Source of the DNA: a bacterium
Lineage (GTDB): Bacteria; Electryoneota; Electryoneia; Electryoneales; Electryoneaceae
Direction: 5' to 3'
Assembly (NCBI GenBank): GCA_028278125.1
Contig: JANQEY010000320.1
Coordinates: 1 to 64,000 of the forward strand
DNA length: 64,000 nt
The notes under the pieces were generated by a model, which ran no database searches, was not told the origin of the DNA, and worked only from the letters and a program-made list of their open reading frames with translations. The position numbers and the translations under genes were made by a program. Positions 45,416 to 53,917 of the stretch are shown here, one piece after another; position 1 is the first letter of the stretch; each line of letters opens with the position of its first letter.

Positions 45416-47749
45416 TTAAACAGTTTCCCCAACTGAAAACGGGAAAACCATTGCGTAATCATCACGCAAATCATCAATCAATTGTTGTTGCTGTTCCCAC
45501 TTTACAAGGGCAATTACCGCTCCACCACCCCCGCTCCCGGTTAATTTAGCACCAAGGACACCTCGGTCGAGTAGATCTTCCACAGCTTTATCGAGCCCGG
45601 GAGTAGATACCCCCAGCTTCGCCAGCAATTGGTGATTACGGAACATCATGCTGCCTACTTCGGAGTAATTTCCAGCACCGAGTGCGATCCCGGCATCGAC
45701 TGTCAGTTTACCGATCTCCTCAAGAATTTTATCTACACGTTTCCTGTTTAGATCACGACTTTGCCTGACCTGCCTGACAAGATCAATAGTTCTCGCTCCC
45801 GGCTCAACCAGGCAGATAATCCCGGCTATCGGTTCATTCAAGCGGATAGGCAAAATCTCACGTGGTGGTCCTTTACGGAACCAGACAACACTGTCGGAAA
45901 TGACAGTCGCGGCATCAATCCCGCTGGGATGACCGTGGAATATTGACTCCAGCTTCTGGACATCTTCGAAGAATGAACTCGACCAGTTCCTGGGAGAGTC
46001 GATTCCTTTGTATTTACGCAAAGCAGAACAAAGTGCAGCGGAAAATGCTGCTGACGATCCCAATCCCATACCGGGGACAAGTTGAGATTCAATCTGTATC
46101 GCGATCGGTTCCCGTTCAAGGTGGTACATTGACAATGCCCTGTCTGCGGCACGGGAGAAAAGCCTGATATCCTGGTCTGATTTAGGAGCGTCAAACGGTT
46201 GTTTGAAATGGGGATTAAAGAAACGTGGACCATCGGGATCACGATGTACCCGAACTTTTATTCCGATATCGATCGCTGTCGTAATTCCGGGCAGATTATA
46301 AACGGTGGCGTGTTCCCCGAAGAGGACAACTTTTCCCGGCGCTTCCTCAACAACCAGGAGTTCGTCTTTATCGCTCTCTTCTTCCTGTATTTCTCTTTTC
46401 TTGAGAATATCTCGATAAATCTGTTCAGCTTCGGAGACTTTAACCGATCCCCTGTCTATCATTTCATGGGCGACTGTTTCCACATCCTCAGTGGGCACAC
46501 CAATACTTATGGCAACGCTCCTTGCATGCAAAGCCATATGCCCTTTCTGGATTCCGACGGTACTCAATGCCAGGCACGCCGCGAAATTCTGCCCCAGTCC
46601 AACTGAAGCCAGCACACCTGAAAGTTCTTTTGAATTCCTGATTCCACTGATCTTCCGCAGCAGTCTAAATCCCGGGTGAGAATTCACCGCACCACCAACC
46701 CATCCTACCTGGAGAGGCAGATCAATTGATCCATGAAGTTTATTTTCCTCGATGGTAAACCGGGTCAAACTCTTATACTTACCCGACCTGGCTGCATAAG
46801 CATGTCCACCCGCTTCAATGGCTCTCCAATCCTGCCCGAGTGCCAGCGCCGCCGCGCCGATGCCGTTAAAAATCCCCTTGTTGCTCGTCGCAGCCCGATA
46901 TGGATCAGTAAATGCCAGTTGGTCAGCTTCAATCAGCCTCTTTGCAACTTCCTCGCCAGTTAATTCGTCTGTAGCAAGGAATTTAAAATCGAGGTCAAAC
47001 TCAGCCCGTGCGATACGATGATCAGCCAGGTTGGATAATATCCTCAGGTTAACCCGTCCCCCTGTCAGTTTCTCTATTACCGGCCCTGCCGCTTCACATG
47101 CCGTGTTGATGGCGTTAGCGCCCATTGCTTCACGAACATCAAACAGCAGATGTACTATGAGCATTTCATCATTATCGTCAGTTCGATCAATAATCCTTGT
47201 TTCAAGGTCAAATGCACCACCACCCCTGTCTACCATCCTGGGACTGGCAAGGTTTGCCTGATTAATTATTTCGTCTTTATTTCTTTGAATCCGGCTAATC
47301 GCATCCTGAATATTCTCGAGTTCGAGGACCTGTATCTGGCCTATCATGACCGGATCATCAACTTCCGTTTTAAATCCTCCTCCCTGGCGAATCAACAGGG
47401 CTGACTTGGATGCGGCGGCAATTATGGAAGCTTCTTCAATCGCCATGGGAACTATATAATCAACATCGTCAACCAGGAAGTTCAGTCCAAGGCCAAGGGG
47501 TAGCCCAAGGACACCAATAGCGTTTTCCACCATGTTGATGGCATGTTCAATCCGAAGGGTGTTACCATCTCGTATCCGTTGAACTTCCTGTTCTGTGAGG
47601 TTATAAGTACGAGCGATGTATGCCAGTCTTCTTTCAACAGGAAGACGATAAAACCCGGAAATCCGTGAAGTTTTATTTTCCGGTGAGGAATAGTTCTCTT
47701 CTTCTTTGTGATCCATACTTCTATTCTGAAATTCTAAATTTTTGTTCAA
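45416..47749 (-). CDS. HMG-CoA reductase-mevalonate kinase fusion
   Basis: A 777-residue bifunctional protein. Residues ~30-430 are class II HMG-CoA reductase: catalytic Glu in EEASIIAAAS (105/106), Lys291 (SNKGIFNG), Asp307 (GQDWRAIE) and the His block GHMALHAR at 403-410. A ~35-residue charged linker (EIQEEESDKDE) joins residues ~464-777, a mevalonate kinase: APGKVVLFGEHATVY, GMGLGSSAAFSAAL (ATP loop, ~561), GHPSGIDAAT (Asp612, catalytic base) and KLTGSGGGGAVIA. All key residues of both are present, so it should convert HMG-CoA to 5-phosphomevalonate in one chain. Its start overlaps the fni stop by four bases. Confidence 0.92.
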   Translation of the reverse strand: MNKNLEFQNRSMDHKEEENYSSPENKTSRISGFYRLPVERRLAYIARTYNLTEQEVQRIRDGNTLRIEHAINMVENAIGVLGLPLGLGLNFLVDDVDYIVPMAIEEASIIAAASKSALLIRQGGGFKTEVDDPVMIGQIQVLELENIQDAISRIQRNKDEIINQANLASPRMVDRGGGAFDLETRIIDRTDDNDEMLIVHLLFDVREAMGANAINTACEAAGPVIEKLTGGRVNLRILSNLADHRIARAEFDLDFKFLATDELTGEEVAKRLIEADQLAFTDPYRAATSNKGIFNGIGAAALALGQDWRAIEAGGHAYAARSGKYKSLTRFTIEENKLHGSIDLPLQVGWVGGAVNSHPGFRLLRKISGIRNSKELSGVLASVGLGQNFAACLALSTVGIQKGHMALHARSVAISIGVPTEDVETVAHEMIDRGSVKVSEAEQIYRDILKKREIQEEESDKDELLVVEEAPGKVVLFGEHATVYNLPGITTAIDIGIKVRVHRDPDGPRFFNPHFKQPFDAPKSDQDIRLFSRAADRALSMYHLEREPIAIQIESQLVPGMGLGSSAAFSAALCSALRKYKGIDSPRNWSSSFFEDVQKLESIFHGHPSGIDAATVISDSVVWFRKGPPREILPIRLNEPIAGIICLVEPGARTIDLVRQVRQSRDLNRKRVDKILEEIGKLTVDAGIALGAGNYSEVGSMMFRNHQLLAKLGVSTPGLDKAVEDLLDRGVLGAKLTGSGGGGAVIALVKWEQQQQLIDDLRDDYAMVFPFSVGETV

Positions 47750-48831
47750 CTTTTCACCCCGTCAAGGTAACCATATGTCGCTAGCCATTCTCGCAATTCA
47801 CCGGTATAAATCCTTGGAGCACTATTAAGTTCATCAACATTTTTTGATCCGGTCAGGAACATCAGTGATCGCAGTTCTTCCTCAATTCCGGAAAGCCAGT
47901 TTCCGATGCCATCCTTGGTATCGCTGAAATATGCCAGCAGTACCGGCCTGGCAAAACCGGCAATTTTAGCTCCCGCAGCTATAACATTGGCAACATCAAG
48001 CCCATTCCTTACACCACCTGATCCGATAATTGTTGCCTTTTCACCTGCTATTTTCCTCGCTGCAATAGTGGAGAACGCAGTGGGAATTCCCCAGTCGGAT
48101 ATCAGTTTACCAATTTGAGATTGCATACTGTCTACTGCACGATAGTATTCAACTTTTGACCATGATGTACCGCCAGCCCCGGCAACATCTATATAGGGTA
48201 CTCCTATTGAAACAAGCTTTTCGAGGGTACGTGGTGATAATCCTGCCCCGGTTTCTTTGACAAGGATTTTCCCGTCCATCTCATCCATCAGTCTTGCTAT
48301 TCCATCAAGTAATCCTGAGAACTGTTGCTGGTTTTTTTCGCCCTGTACCAATTCCTGTGCAGCGTTAAGATGAACACACATCCCATCAGCTTCAACCCCG
48401 TCTGCAAGTTCCGAAATCTGCTTTGGTGAGTATTCATTTAACTGGATTGCACCAATGTTACCAAGCAATACACCATCGCCAATAATCGACCTGACTGCAA
48501 AATCGTTCGTCAGCTCAGGGTGAGAAACCAGGACTCGCTGGCTTCCAAGCCCCAGGGCAATACCTGCTTCTTTTGCCGCCTCAGCCAGGCTCTGATTCAA
48601 TCGTTTAGCGTACTTGGCTCCACCAGTCATACTCGTAATCATCAGTGGAAAACGAAGCCGTTTACCAAAAAACTCCACCGAAGTATCTATGTCATCCAGG
48701 TTAAGTTCCGGCAACGCCTGGTGAACTAATTTAATTTTATCTAATAACGTAGATTGTTCGTATTCCACGTCCTTTTCGGCTACAATTCTCAGATGGTCTT
48801 CCTTACGGCTTACTATTGGTGAAGTTCGCAT
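47746..48831 (-). CDS. fni: Type 2 isopentenyl-diphosphate Delta-isomerase
   Basis: A 361-residue FMN enzyme (TIM barrel). MITSMTGGAKYAKRLNQSLA, LGLGSQRVL, QLNEYSPKQISELADGVEADGMCVHLNAAQE, VKETGAGLS and DVAGAGGTSWSKVEYYR are family signatures. It interconverts IPP and DMAPP with FMN, NADPH and Mg. It leads the mevalonate genes on the minus strand. The ATG follows directly on the stop of the small membrane-protein frame, suggesting translational coupling. Confidence 0.95.
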   Translation of the reverse strand: MRTSPIVSRKEDHLRIVAEKDVEYEQSTLLDKIKLVHQALPELNLDDIDTSVEFFGKRLRFPLMITSMTGGAKYAKRLNQSLAEAAKEAGIALGLGSQRVLVSHPELTNDFAVRSIIGDGVLLGNIGAIQLNEYSPKQISELADGVEADGMCVHLNAAQELVQGEKNQQQFSGLLDGIARLMDEMDGKILVKETGAGLSPRTLEKLVSIGVPYIDVAGAGGTSWSKVEYYRAVDSMQSQIGKLISDWGIPTAFSTIAARKIAGEKATIIGSGGVRNGLDVANVIAAGAKIAGFARPVLLAYFSDTKDGIGNWLSGIEEELRSLMFLTGSKNVDELNSAPRIYTGELREWLATYGYLDGVKS

Positions 48832-48990
48832 CTATTTCTCACTATTCCTGTTGAACCAATTCCCGTTCTTCAAATATATCGTTAATCCTATTACAAATAA
48901 AGCCAAATATATTAATGATTTTGGTGGAGCTATTTTCCATTTTGCTTTTTTTGCAAAGTATAAAGTAAAATCATAACCAAGAATAATCAC
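48832..48990 (-). CDS. Possible small membrane protein between yfcC-like gene and fni
   Basis: A 52-codon frame begins at a GTG that overlaps the transporter's stop (GTGA) and ends one base before the fni ATG (TAG then ATG). It contains one hydrophobic segment (LIYLALFVIGLTIYL) with basic flanks. The tight junctions on both sides favour a real gene, but no Shine-Dalgarno or known family supports it. The reading could simply be spacer. Confidence 0.35.
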   Translation of the reverse strand: MIILGYDFTLYFAKKAKWKIAPPKSLIYLALFVIGLTIYLKNGNWFNRNSEK

Positions 48991-50384
48991 CAGTTGAGAA
49001 AATACGGTGGAATCAGCAGAATAAATCCGACTACCAGGTACCATAATTCCAGCTTGATAATCCACCTGGCCCATTTTTCCCAGGGGATATCTGCGAGAGC
49101 TAAAACACCCATGACAATCGCCGATGTTGGGATAATCAGGTTTCCGAAACCGTCGCCAAACTGGTAAGCGAGGACAGCAGTCTGGCGTGATACCCCGACA
49201 AGGTCTGATAACGGCGCCATGATCGGCATGGTTAACGCCGCCTGTCCACTGCCTGAGGGTACAAAGAAGTTTATCAATGTTTGTGTCAGGAACATCGCCT
49301 GGGATGAGAGAATCGGGTGGAGTTTACCAATAATACTGGAAAAGCTGTTCAGCATGGTATCTATAATCAAACCATCCCTTGCGACAATCAATATCGCCCT
49401 GGCCAGGCCAATTATTATCGCTGTATCTGCCAGGTCTTTTGTCCCGTCAGCGAAAGCCCTGGTTATCTGGCCGGCATTTAACCGTCCGGCAATACCAACA
49501 GCAATCCCCGTCAACACGAACAAGCCGGCGATTTCTTCTATATACCAGTGGAATTTCAGCACCCCAACAACAAGAGCGACCATCGCGAGGGCAAAAACTA
49601 TCAATACCACTGAATGCGTCCGTGAAATTCCCGTAAAATCCTCGAAATGGTTAAGGTCCAGGGTTTCACGTTTTATACAATCTTTCTCATATGAGGGGCT
49701 AAGCTGCGGATTCTTTTTAATTTTTGCCGCATACCGCATGACAAATACTATGGCAACAATTGTTGTGATCAACCATACAATAAACCGATAAGTCAGCCCG
49801 GAAAAAAGCGGTACTTCTGCAATACCCTGGGCTATGCCTACTGTAAACGGGTTAAAAAACGCCCCGGCAAATCCAGCACCTGATCCGACAAACGGTATTG
49901 CTACTCCAACAACTGAATCATATCCCAACACCAGGGCCAGCGGGATAAATATGAGGACAAACGGAATTGTCTCCTCTGCCATCCCGAACACAGCGCCACC
50001 GAGTGAAAACAGTGTCATAAACAGGGGTATTAGAGCAATTCTGACAAAGTGCGATTTTGAATGTGCTTTTGCGACAGCTTTAATTCCGGCGTCCACAGCT
50101 TTAGTCCTCTGGAAGACGGAAAAAGCACCGCCGACAATCAGGACAAATCCGATAATCAAGGCAGCGTCAACAAATCCCTTGATGGGCGCGGTCAGTATCG
50201 CACCAATACCCTGGGGATTACTGTCCACATATTGAAATGATCCGGGAATTACCGCCTGCCTGCCATCTATTTCTTCTGTTTGATACTGTCCACCCGGAAT
50301 AATCCATGAGAGCAGCGCTGCCAGGACTATCAATGACGATATTATCAGGTATGTGTTAAAACCTTTGACTTTTCGAAGACTCAT
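48987..50384 (-). CDS. YfcC family transporter
   Basis: A 465-residue membrane protein with about twelve hydrophobic segments. LSWIIPGGQYQTEEIDGR, GMAEETIPFVLIFIPLAL, GVAIPFVGSGAGFAGAFFNPFTVGIAQGIAEVPLFSG and FFVPSGSGQAALTMPIMAPLSD identify the YfcC/C4-dicarboxylate anaerobic carrier-like family (UPF0, ArcD-related). Members are proposed to exchange amino acids or dicarboxylates; substrate unproved. It is the first gene in a tight run with the mevalonate genes, so it could share their promoter. Whether it imports a precursor is speculation. Confidence 0.87.
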   Translation of the reverse strand: MSLRKVKGFNTYLIISSLIVLAALLSWIIPGGQYQTEEIDGRQAVIPGSFQYVDSNPQGIGAILTAPIKGFVDAALIIGFVLIVGGAFSVFQRTKAVDAGIKAVAKAHSKSHFVRIALIPLFMTLFSLGGAVFGMAEETIPFVLIFIPLALVLGYDSVVGVAIPFVGSGAGFAGAFFNPFTVGIAQGIAEVPLFSGLTYRFIVWLITTIVAIVFVMRYAAKIKKNPQLSPSYEKDCIKRETLDLNHFEDFTGISRTHSVVLIVFALAMVALVVGVLKFHWYIEEIAGLFVLTGIAVGIAGRLNAGQITRAFADGTKDLADTAIIIGLARAILIVARDGLIIDTMLNSFSSIIGKLHPILSSQAMFLTQTLINFFVPSGSGQAALTMPIMAPLSDLVGVSRQTAVLAYQFGDGFGNLIIPTSAIVMGVLALADIPWEKWARWIIKLELWYLVVGFILLIPPYFLNW

Positions 50385-50444
50385 TTAATTACCATCTAAT
50401 TGATATCCAGTCGTCAGGTTTCGAAATAGCGGTTTGTTTGAACT

Positions 50445-51434
50445 TTACGCTGATTCCAGCAGTTGATTAATAATAGTATCTGAATCCACTCCATCAGCTT
50501 CTGCCCTGAAAGTACGTACCAGCCTGTGACGCAGGACCGAATGAGCAAGGTTTCTTACATCCTCAACTTCAGGAGTAGGTCTTCCATCAAGAGCAGCTCG
50601 AGCTTTTGCGCCAAGTACCAGGTATTGTCCAGCTCTTGGGCCTGCACCCCATCGTACCCAATCCTTTACAAAGTTCGGTGATTCCGGTTCATCAGGACGG
50701 CTTTTTCTCACCAGGTTTACCGCATATTGAAGTACCGTCTCAGCAACTGGAACACGTCTGACAAGCCGCTGAAGATTTACTATTTCCTCACTTCCCATAA
50801 CTTTCACCGGCTCCTCAATATCTCTAGCTGTTGTGGAACCTACAATCTCCACCTCCTGTTCAAACGACGGATATTCTACAAGCAAGTTGAACATAAACCG
50901 GTCCAGTTGCGCCTCTGGAAGAGGATAGGTTCCCTCCTGTTCGATGGGATTTTGCGTGGCAAGGACAAAAAATGGTTCTTCAAGTTTATAGGTGGTTCCT
51001 GCGGCTGAAACCTCATGTTCCTGCATCGCCTGGAGTAGGGCTGCCTGAGTTTTGGGAGGAGTCCTGTTTACTTCATCAGCCAGGACCACCTGGGCAAACA
51101 GGGGTCCCTGGACAAACTTAAATTCTTTCTTACCAGAGGTACGATTTTCCTCGATTATCTCAGTACCGGTGATATCCGAAGGCATCAGGTCAGGGGTAAA
51201 TTGAATCCTGGAAAAACGGAGGTCCAGCGCTTGTGATAACGTACGGATTAACAAGGTCTTTGCCAGTCCCGGAACACCTACAAGCAAAACATTTCCCCTG
51301 CTGAACAATGCAGCAAGCAGCAGGTCGATGACATCATCCTGTCCAATAATTACTTTTCCAATTTCAGACTTCAGGGTGTTACGTGCTTCGGTGAGACGTT
51401 CCAACAGCACCAGGTCTTCGTGTTTTTCTTCCAT
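50445..51434 (-). CDS. MoxR family AAA ATPase
   Basis: About 329 residues. Walker A GVPGLAKTLLIRTL, Walker B LADEVNRTPPKTQAALLQAMQE, sensor ATQNPIEQEGTYPLPEAQLDRF (all MoxR signatures). MoxR ATPases remodel or insert cofactors into partner proteins and usually sit beside a DUF58 protein; the window's DUF58 gene is ~37 kb away. I choose the ATG at 51434 (GGAAG upstream) over the TTG at 51470. Its own promoter lies in the gap toward the divergent glycosyltransferase. Confidence 0.94.
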   Translation of the reverse strand: MEEKHEDLVLLERLTEARNTLKSEIGKVIIGQDDVIDLLLAALFSRGNVLLVGVPGLAKTLLIRTLSQALDLRFSRIQFTPDLMPSDITGTEIIEENRTSGKKEFKFVQGPLFAQVVLADEVNRTPPKTQAALLQAMQEHEVSAAGTTYKLEEPFFVLATQNPIEQEGTYPLPEAQLDRFMFNLLVEYPSFEQEVEIVGSTTARDIEEPVKVMGSEEIVNLQRLVRRVPVAETVLQYAVNLVRKSRPDEPESPNFVKDWVRWGAGPRAGQYLVLGAKARAALDGRPTPEVEDVRNLAHSVLRHRLVRTFRAEADGVDSDTIINQLLESA

Positions 51435-51685
51435 ATCCAGGCTTCCTGTTTTATCCGGTAACGACTGCAAAGGTAATTGAGGTTACAGGTGGTGTCAACA
51501 AACTGTTTTTCTCATATATAATGCCGGAACAGATTCAGAGAGAAATGTATCATTTGAAATGTTTCCATTATTACTTGTTTCCGCTTGTATTGTTCCCTCA
51601 ATAGATTTAGGTTTTTATCATAAAATTGATATAAACTCTACGCCAGTAATCACAGGATGTGTAAAAATTTACCGGTATCCAGGTA

Positions 51686-52927
51686 GTGGACAGAGAACGA
51701 AAAGTTAAAATTCTGCACATCATTACCCGGTTAGATCCTGGTGGATCTGCCGAGAACACTGTTTTATCAGTTGAACGCATCGATGCCGCCAGGTTTGATT
51801 CGCTGGTTATTACCGGTCCCGGATTAGCTGGAACCGGGCCTCCACGTAAATATGTCAAACGTTTAGGGAATAAACTCTCTACTCTCAGATACCTCATTCG
51901 CTCCATCAACCCACTGATGGATCTTGCTGCTGTTCTTCAGATAATAAACGCGATCAGGCAGATTAAGCCGGATATTCTTCATCTTCATTCGGCAAAAACA
52001 GGAACACTTGGCAGGATCGCCGCGAAGCTTGCGTTTTCCCGAGTAAAAGTAATCTATACTCCACATGGGCATGTTTTTTCAGGTTATGGTGGTTCAACTG
52101 CCAGTAAGGTTTTTACCTGGGTGGAAAAAAGGCTTGTGCCATGGTCTGACGCTATTGTCTGCCTTACGCGTGATGAGGTGCGATCTTTCCAGGCAGTGGA
52201 TGCGGGACACATCGAAAAATTCTGTGTCATACCAAGTGGAGTTGACCTGGAAAACTATTACCCGGAGTGTGAATCACGTTATTCAGATACGAACCAGATG
52301 AATAACGGATTAAAACTTCGTAATGAAATGGGTTTCTCTGAAAAAACTCCTGTGATTGGATTCATCGGGCGACTGGACTATATCAAGGGACCGGACATTT
52401 TCCTGGAATTGGCCAGGGAAGTCAGAAATCTTAAACCGGATGCCCAATTTGTGATGGTGGGTAATGGTGAAATGCGTGATGAGCTGGTAAAACATGCGAA
52501 AACGTTAGGTATTGAAGCGAGTATTCATTTTACAGGCTGGAAACACAATACTAGTTCTTACTTTCACTCTTTTGATGTATTTGTTCTGACTAGCAGGAAC
52601 GAAGGACAGGGTCGTGTTCTTGTTGAAGCGATGGCTTCTGAACGTCCAATTGTGGCAATGAAGAGTGGAGGTGTTCCGGAAGTTATTATTGATGGTGAAA
52701 GCGGCTTTCTAGTACCTGCAGGTAACATTAAGTCTGCATCATTAAGAATTATTGAACTGCTTGCCAGTCTTGAACTTAGAAAGGAAATGGGTTCAGCCGG
52801 ACGAAAAAGGGCAGAAGAGAATTTCAGCACCAATGTTATGATCACACGTCTTAAAAACTTGTATCTTGGCTTATTGGATGGAAAATCCCCGGAAGACATT
52901 TTTGGTGATCCATTAAGTAGAAAGTAG
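51686..52927 (+). CDS. Glycosyltransferase family 4
   Basis: A 413-residue GT-B enzyme: ILHIITRLDPGGSAENTVL at the N-terminus, LHLHSAKTGTLGRIAAKLAF, VIPSGVDLENYYP, FIGRLDYIKGPDIFLELA and RNEGQGRVLVEAMASERPIVA (conserved donor E-x7-E region). The N-terminus resembles capsular/exopolysaccharide transferases (PelF/WcaI-type). The start is GTG at 51686; the Shine-Dalgarno (AGGTA) is close to it. Together with the outer-membrane protein 58 bases later it may belong to surface-glycan export, but no transporter lies with it. Confidence 0.9.
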   Translation: MDRERKVKILHIITRLDPGGSAENTVLSVERIDAARFDSLVITGPGLAGTGPPRKYVKRLGNKLSTLRYLIRSINPLMDLAAVLQIINAIRQIKPDILHLHSAKTGTLGRIAAKLAFSRVKVIYTPHGHVFSGYGGSTASKVFTWVEKRLVPWSDAIVCLTRDEVRSFQAVDAGHIEKFCVIPSGVDLENYYPECESRYSDTNQMNNGLKLRNEMGFSEKTPVIGFIGRLDYIKGPDIFLELAREVRNLKPDAQFVMVGNGEMRDELVKHAKTLGIEASIHFTGWKHNTSSYFHSFDVFVLTSRNEGQGRVLVEAMASERPIVAMKSGGVPEVIIDGESGFLVPAGNIKSASLRIIELLASLELRKEMGSAGRKRAEENFSTNVMITRLKNLYLGLLDGKSPEDIFGDPLSRK

Positions 52928-52985
52928 TTTGTTCTTTGATTTTAAATACACATCTATTTTCGTGATTAATTGTTAGGGGCACGCT

Positions 52986-53705
52986 GTGAAAAGAGCTATT
53001 GTACTGTTTACCATGATTTTTTTGATGGCTGGATCGCTTTCAGCTGAACGATTCCAGAAGGGAAGTTGGACAGGCGGATTGATGTTTGGAAGTTTTAAAC
53101 TTCGACCGTATGATCTTGAAAACGATATAACCGGAGAAAGTACTGAAGGTTATTATGTTGGTTTTCAGCTTAGTACATATGCCGGACATTTTTTCAGGGA
53201 CAACTGGGTTGTAGGTACATTTGTCGATTACGAGCTGAATCCATCAGTAAAAACCTATAATGACGATGAAGATCTACTCAGAATGTATTCTGCTGAAGCT
53301 GATGCGTTTCTAGGTATATATTCTCGCTACTATTTCCCCGTAAGCAATAAATACGCTATTTACCCTGAAATTTCAACAGGCCTGAAGGTTTATGGCGAAC
53401 AATATCAGTATAGCAGAAATGGTAAAGCTTATGAACAAACAGACCTTACGGCCTATGGTTTTCACTGTAATATCGGTTGTGGATTAACAAGTTCTTTGAA
53501 CGACTGGCTTTCGACCGATTTTACTATCAGCTATGGAATTGGCTGGCTGGCAGGTGAAGATGATATACGTTGGCACCTAAGGGAATGGAAAGAGAACAGA
53601 TCATTCAGACGTACATCATTCAGCATGACCTGGGGTATTCACCTTTTCCTCGAGGAAAGTTTTTCGATCTTGTTCAGAAAGAAAAAGAAAGAGCAAAAGG
53701 GATAA
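52986..53705 (+). CDS. Outer-membrane beta-barrel-like protein
   Basis: A 239-residue exported protein. Signal peptide (starting at GTG, MKRAIVLFTMIFLMAGSLSA) then alternating aromatic/polar strands (GSWTGGLMFGSFKLRPYDLE, TFSMTWGIHLFLEE style) as in small outer-membrane barrels of the OmpW/OprB-like size class. The final residues are very basic (RKKKKEQKG), which is unusual after a barrel strand. Not assigned to a family. Confidence 0.6.
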   Translation: MKRAIVLFTMIFLMAGSLSAERFQKGSWTGGLMFGSFKLRPYDLENDITGESTEGYYVGFQLSTYAGHFFRDNWVVGTFVDYELNPSVKTYNDDEDLLRMYSAEADAFLGIYSRYYFPVSNKYAIYPEISTGLKVYGEQYQYSRNGKAYEQTDLTAYGFHCNIGCGLTSSLNDWLSTDFTISYGIGWLAGEDDIRWHLREWKENRSFRRTSFSMTWGIHLFLEESFSILFRKKKKEQKG

Positions 53706-53778
53706 AATATTCCGCCTAACATTCAATTATTCTTCAACAAACGAAGCCCTGCCTGACGAGTTAGAAGGGAAATAAAAC

Positions 53779-53803
53779 GATCCCGGGATACGCTGATCCC
53801 GGG
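53779..53803. repeat. Direct GATCCCGGG repeat and palindromes
   Basis: GATCCCGGG occurs at 53779-53787 and again at 53795-53803; the ATCCCGGGAT copy is self-complementary. It sits in the 212-base convergent gap before the sorted nuclease-like gene. Possibly a terminator-like or palindromic repeat. Confidence 0.4.
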
Positions 53804-53917
53804 CTACCTGTATGGTACGATAAACAACTGTGCTTTTCTACAATCAAGTTTAAAGCCTTGCAGGCGAAGACTACAGGGCTTTCATAATCATAAAGAACAT
53901 TGTATATAAATGGCTTA

